DNA from: an uncultured Mollicutes bacterium
Lineage (GTDB): Bacteria > Bacillota_I > Bacilli_A > ML615J-28 > CAG-313
Direction of reading: 5' to 3'
NCBI GenBank assembly: GCA_900538885.1
Contig: UQAI01000005.1
Coordinates: forward strand, 1 to 53,402
Length of the DNA stretch: 53,402 nt
The notes under the pieces are model-generated. The model saw only the letters and a list, made by a program, of their open reading frames with translations. It was not told the origin of the DNA and searched no databases. The position numbers and the translations under genes are program-made. Positions 42,769 through 53,100 of this stretch are shown in pieces (the stretch's first letter is position 1; each line of letters opens with the position of its first letter).

Positions 42769-42828
42769 TTATTCACACCCTTATTTTTATATAATAAATT
42801 ATATGCTTAATTTTAATATTAATTACTA

Positions 42829-43941
42829 TTAACTGTCACTATCTTCACCACTAATATTTAATACTATTGCGATCATCACCATTGATAACAACAAACTAGA
42901 ACCTCCATAACTAATAATAGGCAAAGTAATTCCGGTTACAGGTAATAATCCTATTACCACTCCAAGATTAATGAAAACTTGAGTAAAATAAATTAAACCT
43001 ATTCCAAGGCATATATACCTATAATGTTCATTTGTAGTTTTAATACTTACTTTAAAAATTCTATAAATTAAATAAACAAATAACATTATTACAATAATCC
43101 CACCTATTAAACCAAACTCTTCACAAATTATTGCGAAAATAAAATCATTTTGTGGTTCTGGTAAAAAGAAATGTTTCTGCATTGATTTATTAAAACCAAG
43201 TCCAAAAATACCACTAGGGGAAATTGCATATAGTGATTGAATTGTTTGAAATCCACTTCCTAAAGGATCTGACCAAGGATCAAGAAAAGCTAGTATTCTT
43301 TCCATTCGATATGGAGCACTAATAATTAGCGCAACAATACCACATATACCTAAAATAAACAATAATATAAAATACTTTAAAGGTGCACCACTACAAAACA
43401 ATAATAGTATACAGGATATGACCAGTACAATACCGGTACCAAAATCTGGTTGTAACATAATTAAGCCAAAGATAATAAAAATAATTAATAATATCCCTAT
43501 AAAATATTTAAATTTAACTAAATCTTTATCATGTAAACTTAAATATTTAGCAAGTAATAAAATAATAGATATTTTCGCAAATTCAGCTGGTTGAAAACTA
43601 AAACTACCAAATCCAATCCAGCTTCTTGCTCCACCACGAAGTACACCAATTCCTGGTATTAAGACTAGAATTAAAGAAACTACACTTATAATAAATATCA
43701 ATGTTGTTTGTTTTAATAATTTGTTAATATCCATATTGATAATAACAGCCATTAAAAAAAGTCCTGCTACCGCAAATAAAAACTCTCTTTTAAAAAAATA
43801 AAAAGCATCATCATATTTATAAGATGCGACAACATTACTGGCACTATATACCATTAAAAGACCTATTACAACTAATATCATAAATGTTACTAATAAGGGA
43901 TAGTCAATTTTTTTTGTTTTTATTTTCACTGTTACCACCAT
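42829..43941 (-). CDS. ftsW: SEDS-family peptidoglycan polymerase (FtsW/SpoVE)
   Basis: Membrane glycosyltransferase that polymerises lipid II with a class B penicillin-binding protein. It is 370 residues with ten membrane segments, GARSWIGFGSFSFQPAEFAKI, LQPDFGT, LGSGFQTIQSLYAI, LPEPQNDFIFAIICEEFGLIGG and the C-terminal LPVTGITLPIISYGGSSLL of the family. The order with murG-murB and the cotJ genes downstream fits SpoVE (spore cortex) as well as FtsW (division); sequence alone does not decide. A GTG at residue 5 has a better binding site (GGTGG) than the ATG and may be the true start. Confidence 0.9.
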   Translation of the reverse strand: MVVTVKIKTKKIDYPLLVTFMILVVIGLLMVYSASNVVASYKYDDAFYFFKREFLFAVAGLFLMAVIINMDINKLLKQTTLIFIISVVSLILVLIPGIGVLRGGARSWIGFGSFSFQPAEFAKISIILLLAKYLSLHDKDLVKFKYFIGILLIIFIIFGLIMLQPDFGTGIVLVISCILLLFCSGAPLKYFILLFILGICGIVALIISAPYRMERILAFLDPWSDPLGSGFQTIQSLYAISPSGIFGLGFNKSMQKHFFLPEPQNDFIFAIICEEFGLIGGIIVIMLFVYLIYRIFKVSIKTTNEHYRYICLGIGLIYFTQVFINLGVVIGLLPVTGITLPIISYGGSSLLLSMVMIAIVLNISGEDSDS

Positions 43942-43983
43942 TTAATTATATGAATGATTGATATTTTATAGAAGAAAAATATA

Positions 43984-44018
43984 AATAAAAAACAAAAGCA
44001 TATCAAACTGATATGCTT
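43984..44018 (-). terminator. Terminator after the tgt-linked lipoprotein gene
   Basis: AAGCATATCA (43996-44005) pairs with TGATATGCTT (44009-44018) around AAC. The minus strand continues TTGTTTTTTATTT. It separates the lipoprotein gene from ftsW/spoVE. Confidence 0.85.
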
Positions 44019-44032
44019 CATATGTTCACTTA

Positions 44033-44965
44033 TTAATTGGCAGCTCCTAAATATTTTATTTCAAAACCTGGACTTTCTTTGCCTGTACTTGAATCTTTTT
44101 TGGTGGAGTTAAAATTTATACTATATGCTGCACCAGCATACTTGATTTTGAATTCTTCATTATCATATGCTCCATCACAGTATGTTTCATACCATTTTTT
44201 AACAGCTTCAATTTTTTCTTCCAATGATTTTTCGGCTAAATAATTAGGGTAAGCAAAGTGATAGTATTTTGAATCTAAGTATGTTGTTTTATTAATTAAT
44301 GCATCTAGGGTAAGTGTACTACCAGATACTTCATATTTAGTATCAAAAGGGAGTGGTAATAATAATAATCTATTTTGATTATTTTGCTTTACCACCATTA
44401 GTGGTTGTTCAATTGTCATTGTTAAGGAATTAGTATAACAGAAAGCATAATAACGTTTCCCTTCACTTACAAAAGTTCGATATTGATAAGAATATCTTGT
44501 ACCATCTGTAGTCCACGCAACAAGTCTTATTTCTTTACTATATTTTTGAGGATTACCAAATTCATCTTTTTCGTCAAGTTTTTTGGTTACTCCACCAAAT
44601 ATAGCTTTTCCTTTATCATTAGTTTGATCAGTTGAACTAATTATTATTTTTTGATCATCGTTATACATGGCAAGATGATTTGCCCATGCATCACTAACTT
44701 TAGTAAAATCATTTTCTACTAAAACATAATTACTATTAGTACTACCAACTGATACATTAACATTATCCATATCAAAATGAAGTTTTGGAATTGATTCTTT
44801 ATAAATAAAATAATCTTGAAGTTCTTCTGCTATTGTAAGGTCAAATCCATGTTCAAATGTTTTGTACTCATTGCGAATCTTACAACTCGTAAGTGCAAGA
44901 AAACAAAAAATTATAGCTAAACATAAGAATATTTTTTTATTTTTAGAAATCTTTGTCATTATCAT
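44033..44965 (-). CDS. Lipoprotein of unknown function
   Basis: 310 residues from the ATG at 44965, or 308 from the second ATG at 44959. The signal peptide ends in FLALTSC (lipid cysteine 28). The rest is a soluble, mainly beta-rich domain with no repeats, rich in Tyr and Lys (e.g. WTTDGTRYSYQYRTFVSEG), and no family is recognised. It overlaps the end of tgt by 23 bases and has only a weak binding site, so translation probably depends on tgt. It is an Lgt substrate by motif; role unknown. Confidence 0.78.
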   Translation of the reverse strand: MIMTKISKNKKIFLCLAIIFCFLALTSCKIRNEYKTFEHGFDLTIAEELQDYFIYKESIPKLHFDMDNVNVSVGSTNSNYVLVENDFTKVSDAWANHLAMYNDDQKIIISSTDQTNDKGKAIFGGVTKKLDEKDEFGNPQKYSKEIRLVAWTTDGTRYSYQYRTFVSEGKRYYAFCYTNSLTMTIEQPLMVVKQNNQNRLLLLPLPFDTKYEVSGSTLTLDALINKTTYLDSKYYHFAYPNYLAEKSLEEKIEAVKKWYETYCDGAYDNEEFKIKYAGAAYSINFNSTKKDSSTGKESPGFEIKYLGAAN

Positions 44966-46076
44966 TTAAACCGTATTTTTCATAGAAAGCTTCTTTAAAT
45001 TCAAGGAATCGATCTTCTTTAATTGCTTCCCTAATACCTTTCATTAAATTTTCAAGAAAATGAATATTGTGAATTGATATTAACCTCGCCGCAAGTATTT
45101 CTTCAGCTTTTACCAAATGTCTTATATATGCTCTTGTATAATTCTTACAAGTATAACAATCACATTCAGGGTCAATTGGTGAAAAATCTGTTTCAAATTC
45201 TTTATTCTTTAAAATTAATCTACCATGTGAAGTCATCGCACATGAATGACGAGCAATTCTAGTTGGAAGTACACAGTCAAACATATCTACACCACGTTCT
45301 ACACCATCTAGTATCGCTCCAGGGCTTCCAACTCCCATCAAGTATCTTGGTTTGTCTTTAGGTAGTAATGGAGTAGTATAACTTAAAACTGTATTTTGAG
45401 TACTCTTTGGTTCACCAACACTAAGACCACCAATTGAGAAGCCATCAAAAGGTAATGATGTAAGTTCTTTAGCACAGTACTTTCTAATGTCCTCATATTC
45501 TCCACCTTGTACAATTCCAAATAAACCTTGGGTATCTTTGTTTTTATGAGCTTCAAGTCCGCGTTTAGCCCATCTAATAGTTCTTTCAACTGATTTTTCC
45601 ATATATTCACGAGTAGAAGGATATGGTGGGCATTCATCAAAACTCATCATAATATCACTACCTAAACTATTTTGAATTTCAATCGAAAGTTCTGGCGATA
45701 AGAATAATTGTTTACCACTCTTATGATGTTTGAAGTAAACACCTTCTTCTTTGATATCTCTAATTTTCGCAAGTGAAAATACTTGGAATCCACCTGAGTC
45801 AGTAAGAATGGAGCGATCCCAATTCATAAATTTGTGTAAGCCTCCCGCTTGTTCAATAATTTTATGACCTGGTTGGCACCATAAATGATAAGTATTAGAT
45901 AAAATAATTCCTACTTCCATTGCTTCTAATTCTTCTTTTGACAAAGCTTTAACAGTTGCTTGTGTACCAACTGGCATAAAACATGGAGTATCAAAAGTTG
46001 AATGAGGAGTTGTAACTTGTCCAAGACGAGCCATAGTTCTTGGATCTTCCTTTATTAGTTTGTATTTTATAACCAT
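44943..46076 (-). CDS. tgt: tRNA-guanine transglycosylase
   Basis: Exchanges guanine 34 of GUN-anticodon tRNAs for preQ1 on the way to queuosine. It is 377 residues with DSGGFQVFSL (nucleophile region), GGLSVGEP, LMGVGSP, the catalytic VDMFDCVLPTRIAR, and a zinc site CDCYTC...H near the C-terminus. AGGAG precedes the ATG. queA and preQ1-synthesis genes are not in the window. It has its own promoter. Confidence 0.96.
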   Translation of the reverse strand: MVIKYKLIKEDPRTMARLGQVTTPHSTFDTPCFMPVGTQATVKALSKEELEAMEVGIILSNTYHLWCQPGHKIIEQAGGLHKFMNWDRSILTDSGGFQVFSLAKIRDIKEEGVYFKHHKSGKQLFLSPELSIEIQNSLGSDIMMSFDECPPYPSTREYMEKSVERTIRWAKRGLEAHKNKDTQGLFGIVQGGEYEDIRKYCAKELTSLPFDGFSIGGLSVGEPKSTQNTVLSYTTPLLPKDKPRYLMGVGSPGAILDGVERGVDMFDCVLPTRIARHSCAMTSHGRLILKNKEFETDFSPIDPECDCYTCKNYTRAYIRHLVKAEEILAARLISIHNIHFLENLMKGIREAIKEDRFLEFKEAFYEKYGLNDNDKDF

Positions 46077-46119
46077 CTTGTTTCTCCTATTATTATGTTA
46101 CTATTTTTAATCTATATGT

Positions 46120-46148
46120 ATTGTACCTTATTATTGATTTTTTTGCAA
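46120..46148 (-). promoter_or_regulatory. Promoter of tgt
   Basis: TTGCAA (46143-46148), a 17-base spacer and TACAAT (46120-46125). Unlike most promoters here it has no TG extension. Confidence 0.65.
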
Positions 46149-46179
46149 GCATAAGTGTTTATTTAAATTTAGAGTTTAT

Positions 46180-46205
46180 GAAAGGCAGCAATAAAAATGC
46201 TGCCT
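46180..46205 (-). terminator. Terminator after pgi
   Basis: AGGCAGCA (46183-46190) pairs with TGCTGCCT (46198-46205). The U tract on the minus strand is short (TTTCAT), so termination may be partial. Confidence 0.65.
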
Positions 46206-46210
46206 ATTTT

Positions 46211-47524
46211 CTATAATCTCTTTTGTAATTCTTTTCTTAATTCTTCATAACCAGGTTTACCTAAAAGAGCAAACATATTTTTCTTATAACTTTCAACTCC
46301 TGGTTGATTGAATGGATTTACACCCGTCATATAGCAACATGTGCCACAACTTAACATAAAGAAATATAATAAATAGCCAATATGATAAGCATCTATTTTT
46401 TCTATTTCTAGAATAATGTTTGGCACACCACCATCAACATGAGCAAGAACGGTACCAAGTTCAGCTTGTTTATTAACTCCACTTAATTTTTGTCCCTTTA
46501 AATAATTTAAGCCATCTAAGTCTTGGGCTTCTTCTTTCATTGTAATATCAGTTTCTGGGTTCTTAATGTCAAGCACTGTTTCAAACATTAAGCGTTCACC
46601 ATCTTGAATATATTGACCCATTGAATGAAGATCGGTAGAATAAACTAAACTTGCTGGAAATACACCTTTATGATCTTTACCTTCTGATTCACCAAATAGT
46701 TGTTTCCACCATTCACTGATAAAAGAAAGTTTTGGCTCATAAGTTACTAATACTTCGATTTTTTTACTCTTGTTATATAGAATGTTACGAATTGATGCAT
46801 AAAGTAAAGCCGGATTTTCCATATATGAAAGTGTTGTTAATTCATCATAGGCATCTTTAGCGCCTTGCATTAATTGGTCAATGTCAATACCTGCACAAGC
46901 AATTGGTAATAAGCCAACTGCCGTAAACCAAGAGTATCTACCACCTATATCATCTGGAACGATAAATGTTTCATAACCTTCTTGTGTTGATAATACTCTA
47001 AGGGCTCCTCTTGCTTTATCAGTGGTTGCGAAAATACGTTTATTAGCATCTTTACCATATTTAGATTCAAGTAATTCTTTAAATAATCTAAACGCAACTG
47101 CAGGTTCTGTTGTTGTACCTGATTTAGATATTACATTAATACAGAAAGATTTATCTTTTACATATTCTAGTAACTCAGCTGTATAAGTAGAAGAAAGTGT
47201 ATTACCACAAAATACTATTTCTACACCGCTTTTTTTAAAGTATGGTGTTAAAGCCTCAATTACCGCTTTCGCACCTAAATATGAACCACCAATACCAATT
47301 ACTACTAAAACTTCAGCATTTTGTTTTACAAATTCTGCTGCTTTTTTAATTCTTGCAAATTCATCTTGATCGTATTCATAAGGGTATTTAATCCAACCTA
47401 GAAAATCATTTCCTTCTCCTGTTTTGTTTAGTAAAGTTTTAAATGCACCCAACGCTTTAGTTTCATTGTTTTTGATTTCTTCAGTTGATACAAATTTATT
47501 TACATTTTGATAATTAATTTTCAT
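46211..47524 (-). CDS. pgi: Glucose-6-phosphate isomerase
   Basis: Interconverts glucose 6-phosphate and fructose 6-phosphate. It is 437 residues, the short bacterial form. VIGIGGSYLGAKA, the sugar-phosphate motif ISKSGTTTEPA, PDDIGGRYSWFTAVGLLP and GESEGKDHKGVFPAS are visible. GAGGTG lies five to nine bases before the ATG. It follows pgcA by nine bases and is the last gene of the probable dnaE-glcK-pgcA-pgi transcript. Confidence 0.97.
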   Translation of the reverse strand: MKINYQNVNKFVSTEEIKNNETKALGAFKTLLNKTGEGNDFLGWIKYPYEYDQDEFARIKKAAEFVKQNAEVLVVIGIGGSYLGAKAVIEALTPYFKKSGVEIVFCGNTLSSTYTAELLEYVKDKSFCINVISKSGTTTEPAVAFRLFKELLESKYGKDANKRIFATTDKARGALRVLSTQEGYETFIVPDDIGGRYSWFTAVGLLPIACAGIDIDQLMQGAKDAYDELTTLSYMENPALLYASIRNILYNKSKKIEVLVTYEPKLSFISEWWKQLFGESEGKDHKGVFPASLVYSTDLHSMGQYIQDGERLMFETVLDIKNPETDITMKEEAQDLDGLNYLKGQKLSGVNKQAELGTVLAHVDGGVPNIILEIEKIDAYHIGYLLYFFMLSCGTCCYMTGVNPFNQPGVESYKKNMFALLGKPGYEELRKELQKRL

Positions 47525-47533
47525 AATACACCT

Positions 47534-49240
47534 CTAAATGTTATCTATCATATTTAAAATTTCAGCTTTAAGAGTGGCAATAAAGTTTGTTGCTTCTTCT
47601 CTTGTTTTGCCTTTAATCGCAATATAAATCTTTAATTTAGGTTCTGTTCCCGATGGACGAAGAACAAACCAACCACCATCATCAAATATATATTTAAGTA
47701 CAAATGATTGAGGAAGAGTAAGTTTTGTACAAGTTCCATTCTCATGTCTTTCTAGTTTATCATAATCTTCAATAATGTGAATCTTTTTACCAGCCATTTC
47801 TGTAAGTTTCATGTTTTGGAAAGTACGCATTATTTTTTCTATTCTTGCGCTACCTTGAGCACCAGCTAAAGCAATGTTATGAACACCTTCAAGATAATAT
47901 CCATATTCTTCAAAGATTTTTTCTAAGGCATCAATTAATGTCATATTTAAAGTTTTGTAGTATGATGCAACTTCTGCAAGAAGTAATGATGCTTGGAAAG
48001 AGTCTTTATCACGTACAAAGTCTTTAATAACATAACCATATGACTCTTCATACCCAAAGAAGAACATTTTATCATTACTACCTTCAAGTAGAGCAGCTTG
48101 TTCACCAATAAACTTAAAACCTGTTAATGTTTGTACTAGTTCCATGCCATATTTATCACATATAGCTTTTGCTAAATTAGAGGTTACAATGGTATTGAAA
48201 ACAACACGTTTTTTATCACATTGTTTAAATCTTGCAAGATAATCAAGAAGAATAGCACCTGTTTGATTGCCTGTTAATAAAACGTAATCTCCAGATTTAG
48301 ATTTCGCCGCAATACCCATACGGTCAGCATCAGGATCTGTTGCGATAAGGATATCAGCGTTTTCTTCTCTTCCTAGTTTTATAGCATACTCAAAAGCTGA
48401 TGGTTCTTCAGGATTTGGTGATTTTAAAGTACTAAAATTACCATCTGGTATCATTTGTTCAGCAACTGGAATTACATGATATCCTTTAGATGTAAGAATG
48501 TTAACCATATGTGAAGCACCAGTGCCATGAAGTGGTGTATATACAATTTTAATATTGTCTGTTGGAACTTTTTGAACTGTTACAGTTTTAACATTTTCAA
48601 CATATGGTTCATCAACTTCTTTATCAATTACTTTTACTAAACCAAGGTTTTCCAATTCATTAAAAGTCTTAGTCTTTATATGAAACATATCATCTATTTT
48701 ACTAATCTTGGCTATAACTTCATCTGCAAGATGTGGAATTAATTGACATCCTTTATCATCATAAACTTTATAACCATTATAAACTGGTGGATTGTGACTT
48801 GCGGTAATCATGATACCACCAGCACACTTTAAGTGTCTAACCGCAAAACTTAGTTCTGGAGTTGAACGTAGACTTGAGAATATATATACCTTAGCACCTT
48901 GAGATGCAATAACTTCAGCAGCTGTTTGTGCAAATAAGTAAGAATTTTTTCGACAGTCATAAGATATTACAACCCCTTGTTCTTTTAAGTTAGGGTATTT
49001 TTCTTCCATATATTGGTAGAAACCTAATGTTGTTTTACGTACAACATATATATTCATACGATTAGTGCCAACCCCAAGAATACCTCTTAAGCCACCAGTA
49101 CCAAAGGCGATATCACTACCAAAGGCATCAATTAAGGCATCTTCATTTCCTTCTAATTGATCTAGTTCTTTTTTTAAGTCTTGATCTAATTCTTTAAATG
49201 CTTTCCATTTATTAACTTTTTCTAAAATATATTGTTCCAT
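47534..49240 (-). CDS. pgcA: Phosphoglucomutase (alpha-D-phosphohexomutase family)
   Basis: Interconverts glucose 1- and 6-phosphate, supplying sugar nucleotides. It is 568 residues from the ATG at 49240, with AAAGGAC upstream. The phosphoserine loop is ITASHNPPVYNGYK near residue 135, the metal loop is DPDADRMG, the sugar loop is GYEESYGY, and the phosphate-binding loop is RPSGTEPKLKIY at the C-terminus. It is complete and lies two bases from glcK and nine from pgi. Confidence 0.95.
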   Translation of the reverse strand: MEQYILEKVNKWKAFKELDQDLKKELDQLEGNEDALIDAFGSDIAFGTGGLRGILGVGTNRMNIYVVRKTTLGFYQYMEEKYPNLKEQGVVISYDCRKNSYLFAQTAAEVIASQGAKVYIFSSLRSTPELSFAVRHLKCAGGIMITASHNPPVYNGYKVYDDKGCQLIPHLADEVIAKISKIDDMFHIKTKTFNELENLGLVKVIDKEVDEPYVENVKTVTVQKVPTDNIKIVYTPLHGTGASHMVNILTSKGYHVIPVAEQMIPDGNFSTLKSPNPEEPSAFEYAIKLGREENADILIATDPDADRMGIAAKSKSGDYVLLTGNQTGAILLDYLARFKQCDKKRVVFNTIVTSNLAKAICDKYGMELVQTLTGFKFIGEQAALLEGSNDKMFFFGYEESYGYVIKDFVRDKDSFQASLLLAEVASYYKTLNMTLIDALEKIFEEYGYYLEGVHNIALAGAQGSARIEKIMRTFQNMKLTEMAGKKIHIIEDYDKLERHENGTCTKLTLPQSFVLKYIFDDGGWFVLRPSGTEPKLKIYIAIKGKTREEATNFIATLKAEILNMIDNI

Positions 49241-49241
49241 A

Positions 49242-50108
49242 TTAGTCCTTTCTTGATACAAAGTTATAATAAGCTCCCATCATACCACCATCATTTTTGT
49301 AGTAAGCTCTTTTAATGATTGCGGTATTTTTAAAGCCATCTACTAAATATCTATTTATTGTTTTATTCAATTCTTCAATAAATTGTTCTCTATTAGTTAT
49401 TCCTCCACCTATAACAAAGGCTTCAGGATTAAACGTATATATCAAATTAGCAATACCAACTGCTAAGTAATGATAGAAATTAGCTACAGCTTGTTCTGCT
49501 AGAAAATCATCTTTGTCATACAAGTCAAATATTTCTTTACCATTATGAACATCTAAGCCTAAATCTTGAGCATATTTAACTAAAGCTTTAACTGAGGCAA
49601 TGGATTCAAACTTTTCTTTTGGTAAAAGCATTCTACCAACTTCACCAGCATTATAGTTAGCACCACGCCATATTTTACCATTAAAAACAATCGCTCCACC
49701 AATACCAGTACCAACTGTAATAGTGAAAAAGTTTTTAAATTCTTTAGCAGCTCCACTTGTACCTTCAGCAATCGCAAAACAATTCACATCGTTATCAGCA
49801 ACACACTCTAAATTAAAGTTTTTCTGAAAGAATGTTTTAAAATCCCAGTTTCGAAAACTTGGTATTGCCTCTGGTGCTGTTGCGACGACACCTCTTTCAT
49901 AATCAATACTACCAGCACAAGATACTCCAACTCCATCTACTTGATAGCGTGAAAGTAACTCTGTTGCGAGATTATGTAATTTCTTTTCTAATTCTTCTTG
50001 TGAAGAACTAGCTTCAGTTGGAACTTTGTGTTTTTCAATAATTACTTCATCTTTGACGATACCATATTTAATGTCGGTACCGCCTATATCAAAACATAAT
50101 ACTTGCAT
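49242..50108 (-). CDS. glcK: ROK-family glucokinase
   Basis: Phosphorylates glucose (or a related hexose) with ATP. It is 288 residues, with the N-terminal phosphate loop DIGGTDIKYGIV, the catalytic aspartate in VADNDVNCFAIAEG, GTGIGGAIVFNGKIWRGANYNAGEVGRM and IGGGIT near the C-terminus. The zinc motif CxCGxxGCxE of classical ROK glucokinases is absent, and the usual GExGH histidine is replaced by Arg in GEVGRM. Glucose specificity is therefore inferred from the neighbours pgcA and pgi; it could use another hexose. The operon position follows dnaE by 14 bases. Confidence 0.85.
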   Translation of the reverse strand: MQVLCFDIGGTDIKYGIVKDEVIIEKHKVPTEASSSQEELEKKLHNLATELLSRYQVDGVGVSCAGSIDYERGVVATAPEAIPSFRNWDFKTFFQKNFNLECVADNDVNCFAIAEGTSGAAKEFKNFFTITVGTGIGGAIVFNGKIWRGANYNAGEVGRMLLPKEKFESIASVKALVKYAQDLGLDVHNGKEIFDLYDKDDFLAEQAVANFYHYLAVGIANLIYTFNPEAFVIGGGITNREQFIEELNKTINRYLVDGFKNTAIIKRAYYKNDGGMMGAYYNFVSRKD

Positions 50109-50122
50109 ATTTATGCCCCCCT

Positions 50123-53100
50123 CTATATTTCTTTTATTTCATTTACAACGATTTGTAATTCTTTTCTTCTTTGAGTATAGCCATTAACCATTAATAGTTG
50201 TCCATTTCTAAGATGGTTGTAACGTGAATACACGTTAGGAAAGAGTGTTAACTCTACAACATTTATATCATCAGAAAACTGGATGAAAGCCATAGTTTCA
50301 TTATTCTTTGTTTTTACTTGTTTAATTGATTGAATATAACCTAAAACTTTAACATTCATATTTTCTCTAACATCACTTATATGCATTAGGTTATACTTTG
50401 TATATAATTCTTGATATTGATTAAGAAAATTGTATTTAATATTTAAACCTATAATATTTTTTTCACGTTCTAATAATTCACCATAAGTAAACTCATCTTG
50501 ATCATATTCTTGTGGAACATAATTAGCAACAAAATCATATGCCATTCTATCTATAATTGTTTGATAGTTATCTATCATCGCTTTCTTAGATATTCCAAAA
50601 GAATCAAGAGCTCCACTATATATGATGTTTTCTATTACTGAACCAGCTAGAAAATTAGATGTACGTTTAACAAAATCTTCAAAACTTGTAAACTTACCTT
50701 TTTTTCTTTCTTCAATAATATCGTTTACTTTCACACTGCCAAGTCCTCTTATGACTGTTAGTGGAAATATAATTATTTTACCATCAGTAATAAAACCTTC
50801 AAAACTATCATTGATACTAGGCCCTTTTACTGGTATTTTCTTTTTTAATGCTTCTTGATAATATAACTTAATATCTGTATCACTGCCAATTACACTTGAC
50901 ATTAATGTCGCAAGATAATATGTTTGATAATGACACTTTAAATAAGCTGTTTGATATGAAACTTTTGCATAGGCAAAAGAATGTGCTTTATTAAATCCAT
51001 ATGATGCAAACTTAACAATATAGTCATAAATTAAATTAGCTGTTGCATCTGAATAGCCTTGTTTAAGACTAGAGGTTACAAAGTTTTCACGTTCAGCTTC
51101 TAATACTTCTAATTTTTTCTTAGATACTGCTCTTCTTAAAATATCAGCTCTACCCAAACTATATCCTGCAAATTTTCTCGCAATAAGCATTATTTGATCT
51201 TGGTAAACTATCGTACCATAAGTTTCTTTTAAAATTGGTTCTAGGTCAGGATGGGGATACTCTATTTTTTCTTTTCCTAATTTTCTCGCAATAAAGTGCG
51301 GAATCATATCCATAGGGCCTGGCCTATATAAAGCAAGTGCACTAGCAATATCTTCAAATGAATTTACTTTTAAATCCATTAGCACTTTTCTCATTCCTGC
51401 TGATTCCAATTGGAATACACCAGAAACATCACCACGAGCTAACATTCTAAAAGTCTCTTGATCATTCATTTCTTTAGGGAATGAAAAATCAATACCATTT
51501 TGTTTAATCAACTGTAAACATTTATCAATATTAGTTAAATTTCTTAGTCCTAAAAAGTCCATCTTTAAAAGGCCTAAGGCTTCTAAATCACTGGATTCAT
51601 ATTGCGTTTGATATATATCATCTAATCCATTATCAAGGGGCGTGTGATGAACTAAATCATTACGCGTAATAATTATCCCCGCAGCATGGGTTGAGGTATT
51701 TCTAGGAAGTCCTTCCATTTTTGAAGCGGCACTTAATACTTGATTAATATCTTCATAGTCTTCCATTAATTTTTGTAATACTTGATCATGTTCAATTATT
51801 TGTTTTAAACTTGAGGTATATATCTCTTTTAATGATAAACTATTAATTCTTTTTAGAATTTCATTAAGTCTTACATCACTTAATTTATATACTCTTGAAG
51901 CATCTCTTAAGGCTAACTTTGCTTTAAACGTTCCAAAAGTAACAATATGAGCCACTCTACTTGCACCATATTTTTTACCTACATATTTAATCACTTCATC
52001 ACGTTTATCATCTGGAAAATCAGTATCTATATCAGGCATAGAAATTCTTTCTTTATTCAAGAAACGTTCAAACAATAGATTATACCTAATTGGATCAATG
52101 TCAGTAATTCCTAGTGAATACCCAACTAGTGATGCCGGAGCTGATCCTCTACCTGGACCAACATATATACCGTTTGTTTTAGCATACTTAATAAAATCCC
52201 AAACAATAAGAAAATAATCACTAAACCCCATTGATTTGATTGTATCTAGTTCATAATCAATTCGTTCATAGTATGGGGTAATATTTGTTATTCCATTTTG
52301 TTTTAGTCTTTTTTGTAATCCTCGATAACTTAATTCCTTTAAATAAAGATTAGCATCAATATTTTCATCATATCTTGGTAAATAGTATTTTCCAAATTCA
52401 AGTTTAACATTGCATTTTTCAACAATCTCTTCAGTATTTTTAATTAAATCATCAAAACCATTAAATATTACTTCAATTTCTTCTGGTGAATATAATTGAG
52501 ATGATTTCTCTTTATCACTAATAGTAACCTTATCACCTGAATTTGCGATTGACTTAAGGGTTTGATACACATCAATATCTGCTGCATCTAAATAACTAAC
52601 TTTAGAGATTGCTACCATTTTGTAGTGATTACCACTAAACATATCATAACAGTCTTTAGTAATTTCGATTTCTTTTTCACCTTGTCTAGATAGTCCTACA
52701 TACAATTGGTCAAAGGAACTTTTTAATACTTCTAAATGTTGAAAAATCATATTATAGTTTCGATTAAGATAATACTGGTAAAGAATACTCTCTGTAAAAG
52801 GAATAATTACTAACAAACCCAAACTATTATTTAATACTTCATTTAAATCTATTTTTTTATTATTTATCATATAGATGGAAGATAACTTCATTAGGTTGCG
52901 ATAACCAAAATTGTTCATTGCATATAACAAAATATTACTTGTATAGCCATTATATTCATACTTTAATTGTAACCCTAAAATAGGTTTAATATTATATTTT
53001 TCAGCAAGTCGGTAGAATTTAACCACCCCATACATATTACCATCATCCGTTATTGCGGCTGCATGATAATTGTATTTTCGTAGTGCTTCAAATGTATCTT

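Noticed and set aside
45074..45262. Short open frames opposite or within tgt
   Set aside because: Antisense or out of frame to a well-conserved gene, with no start signals.
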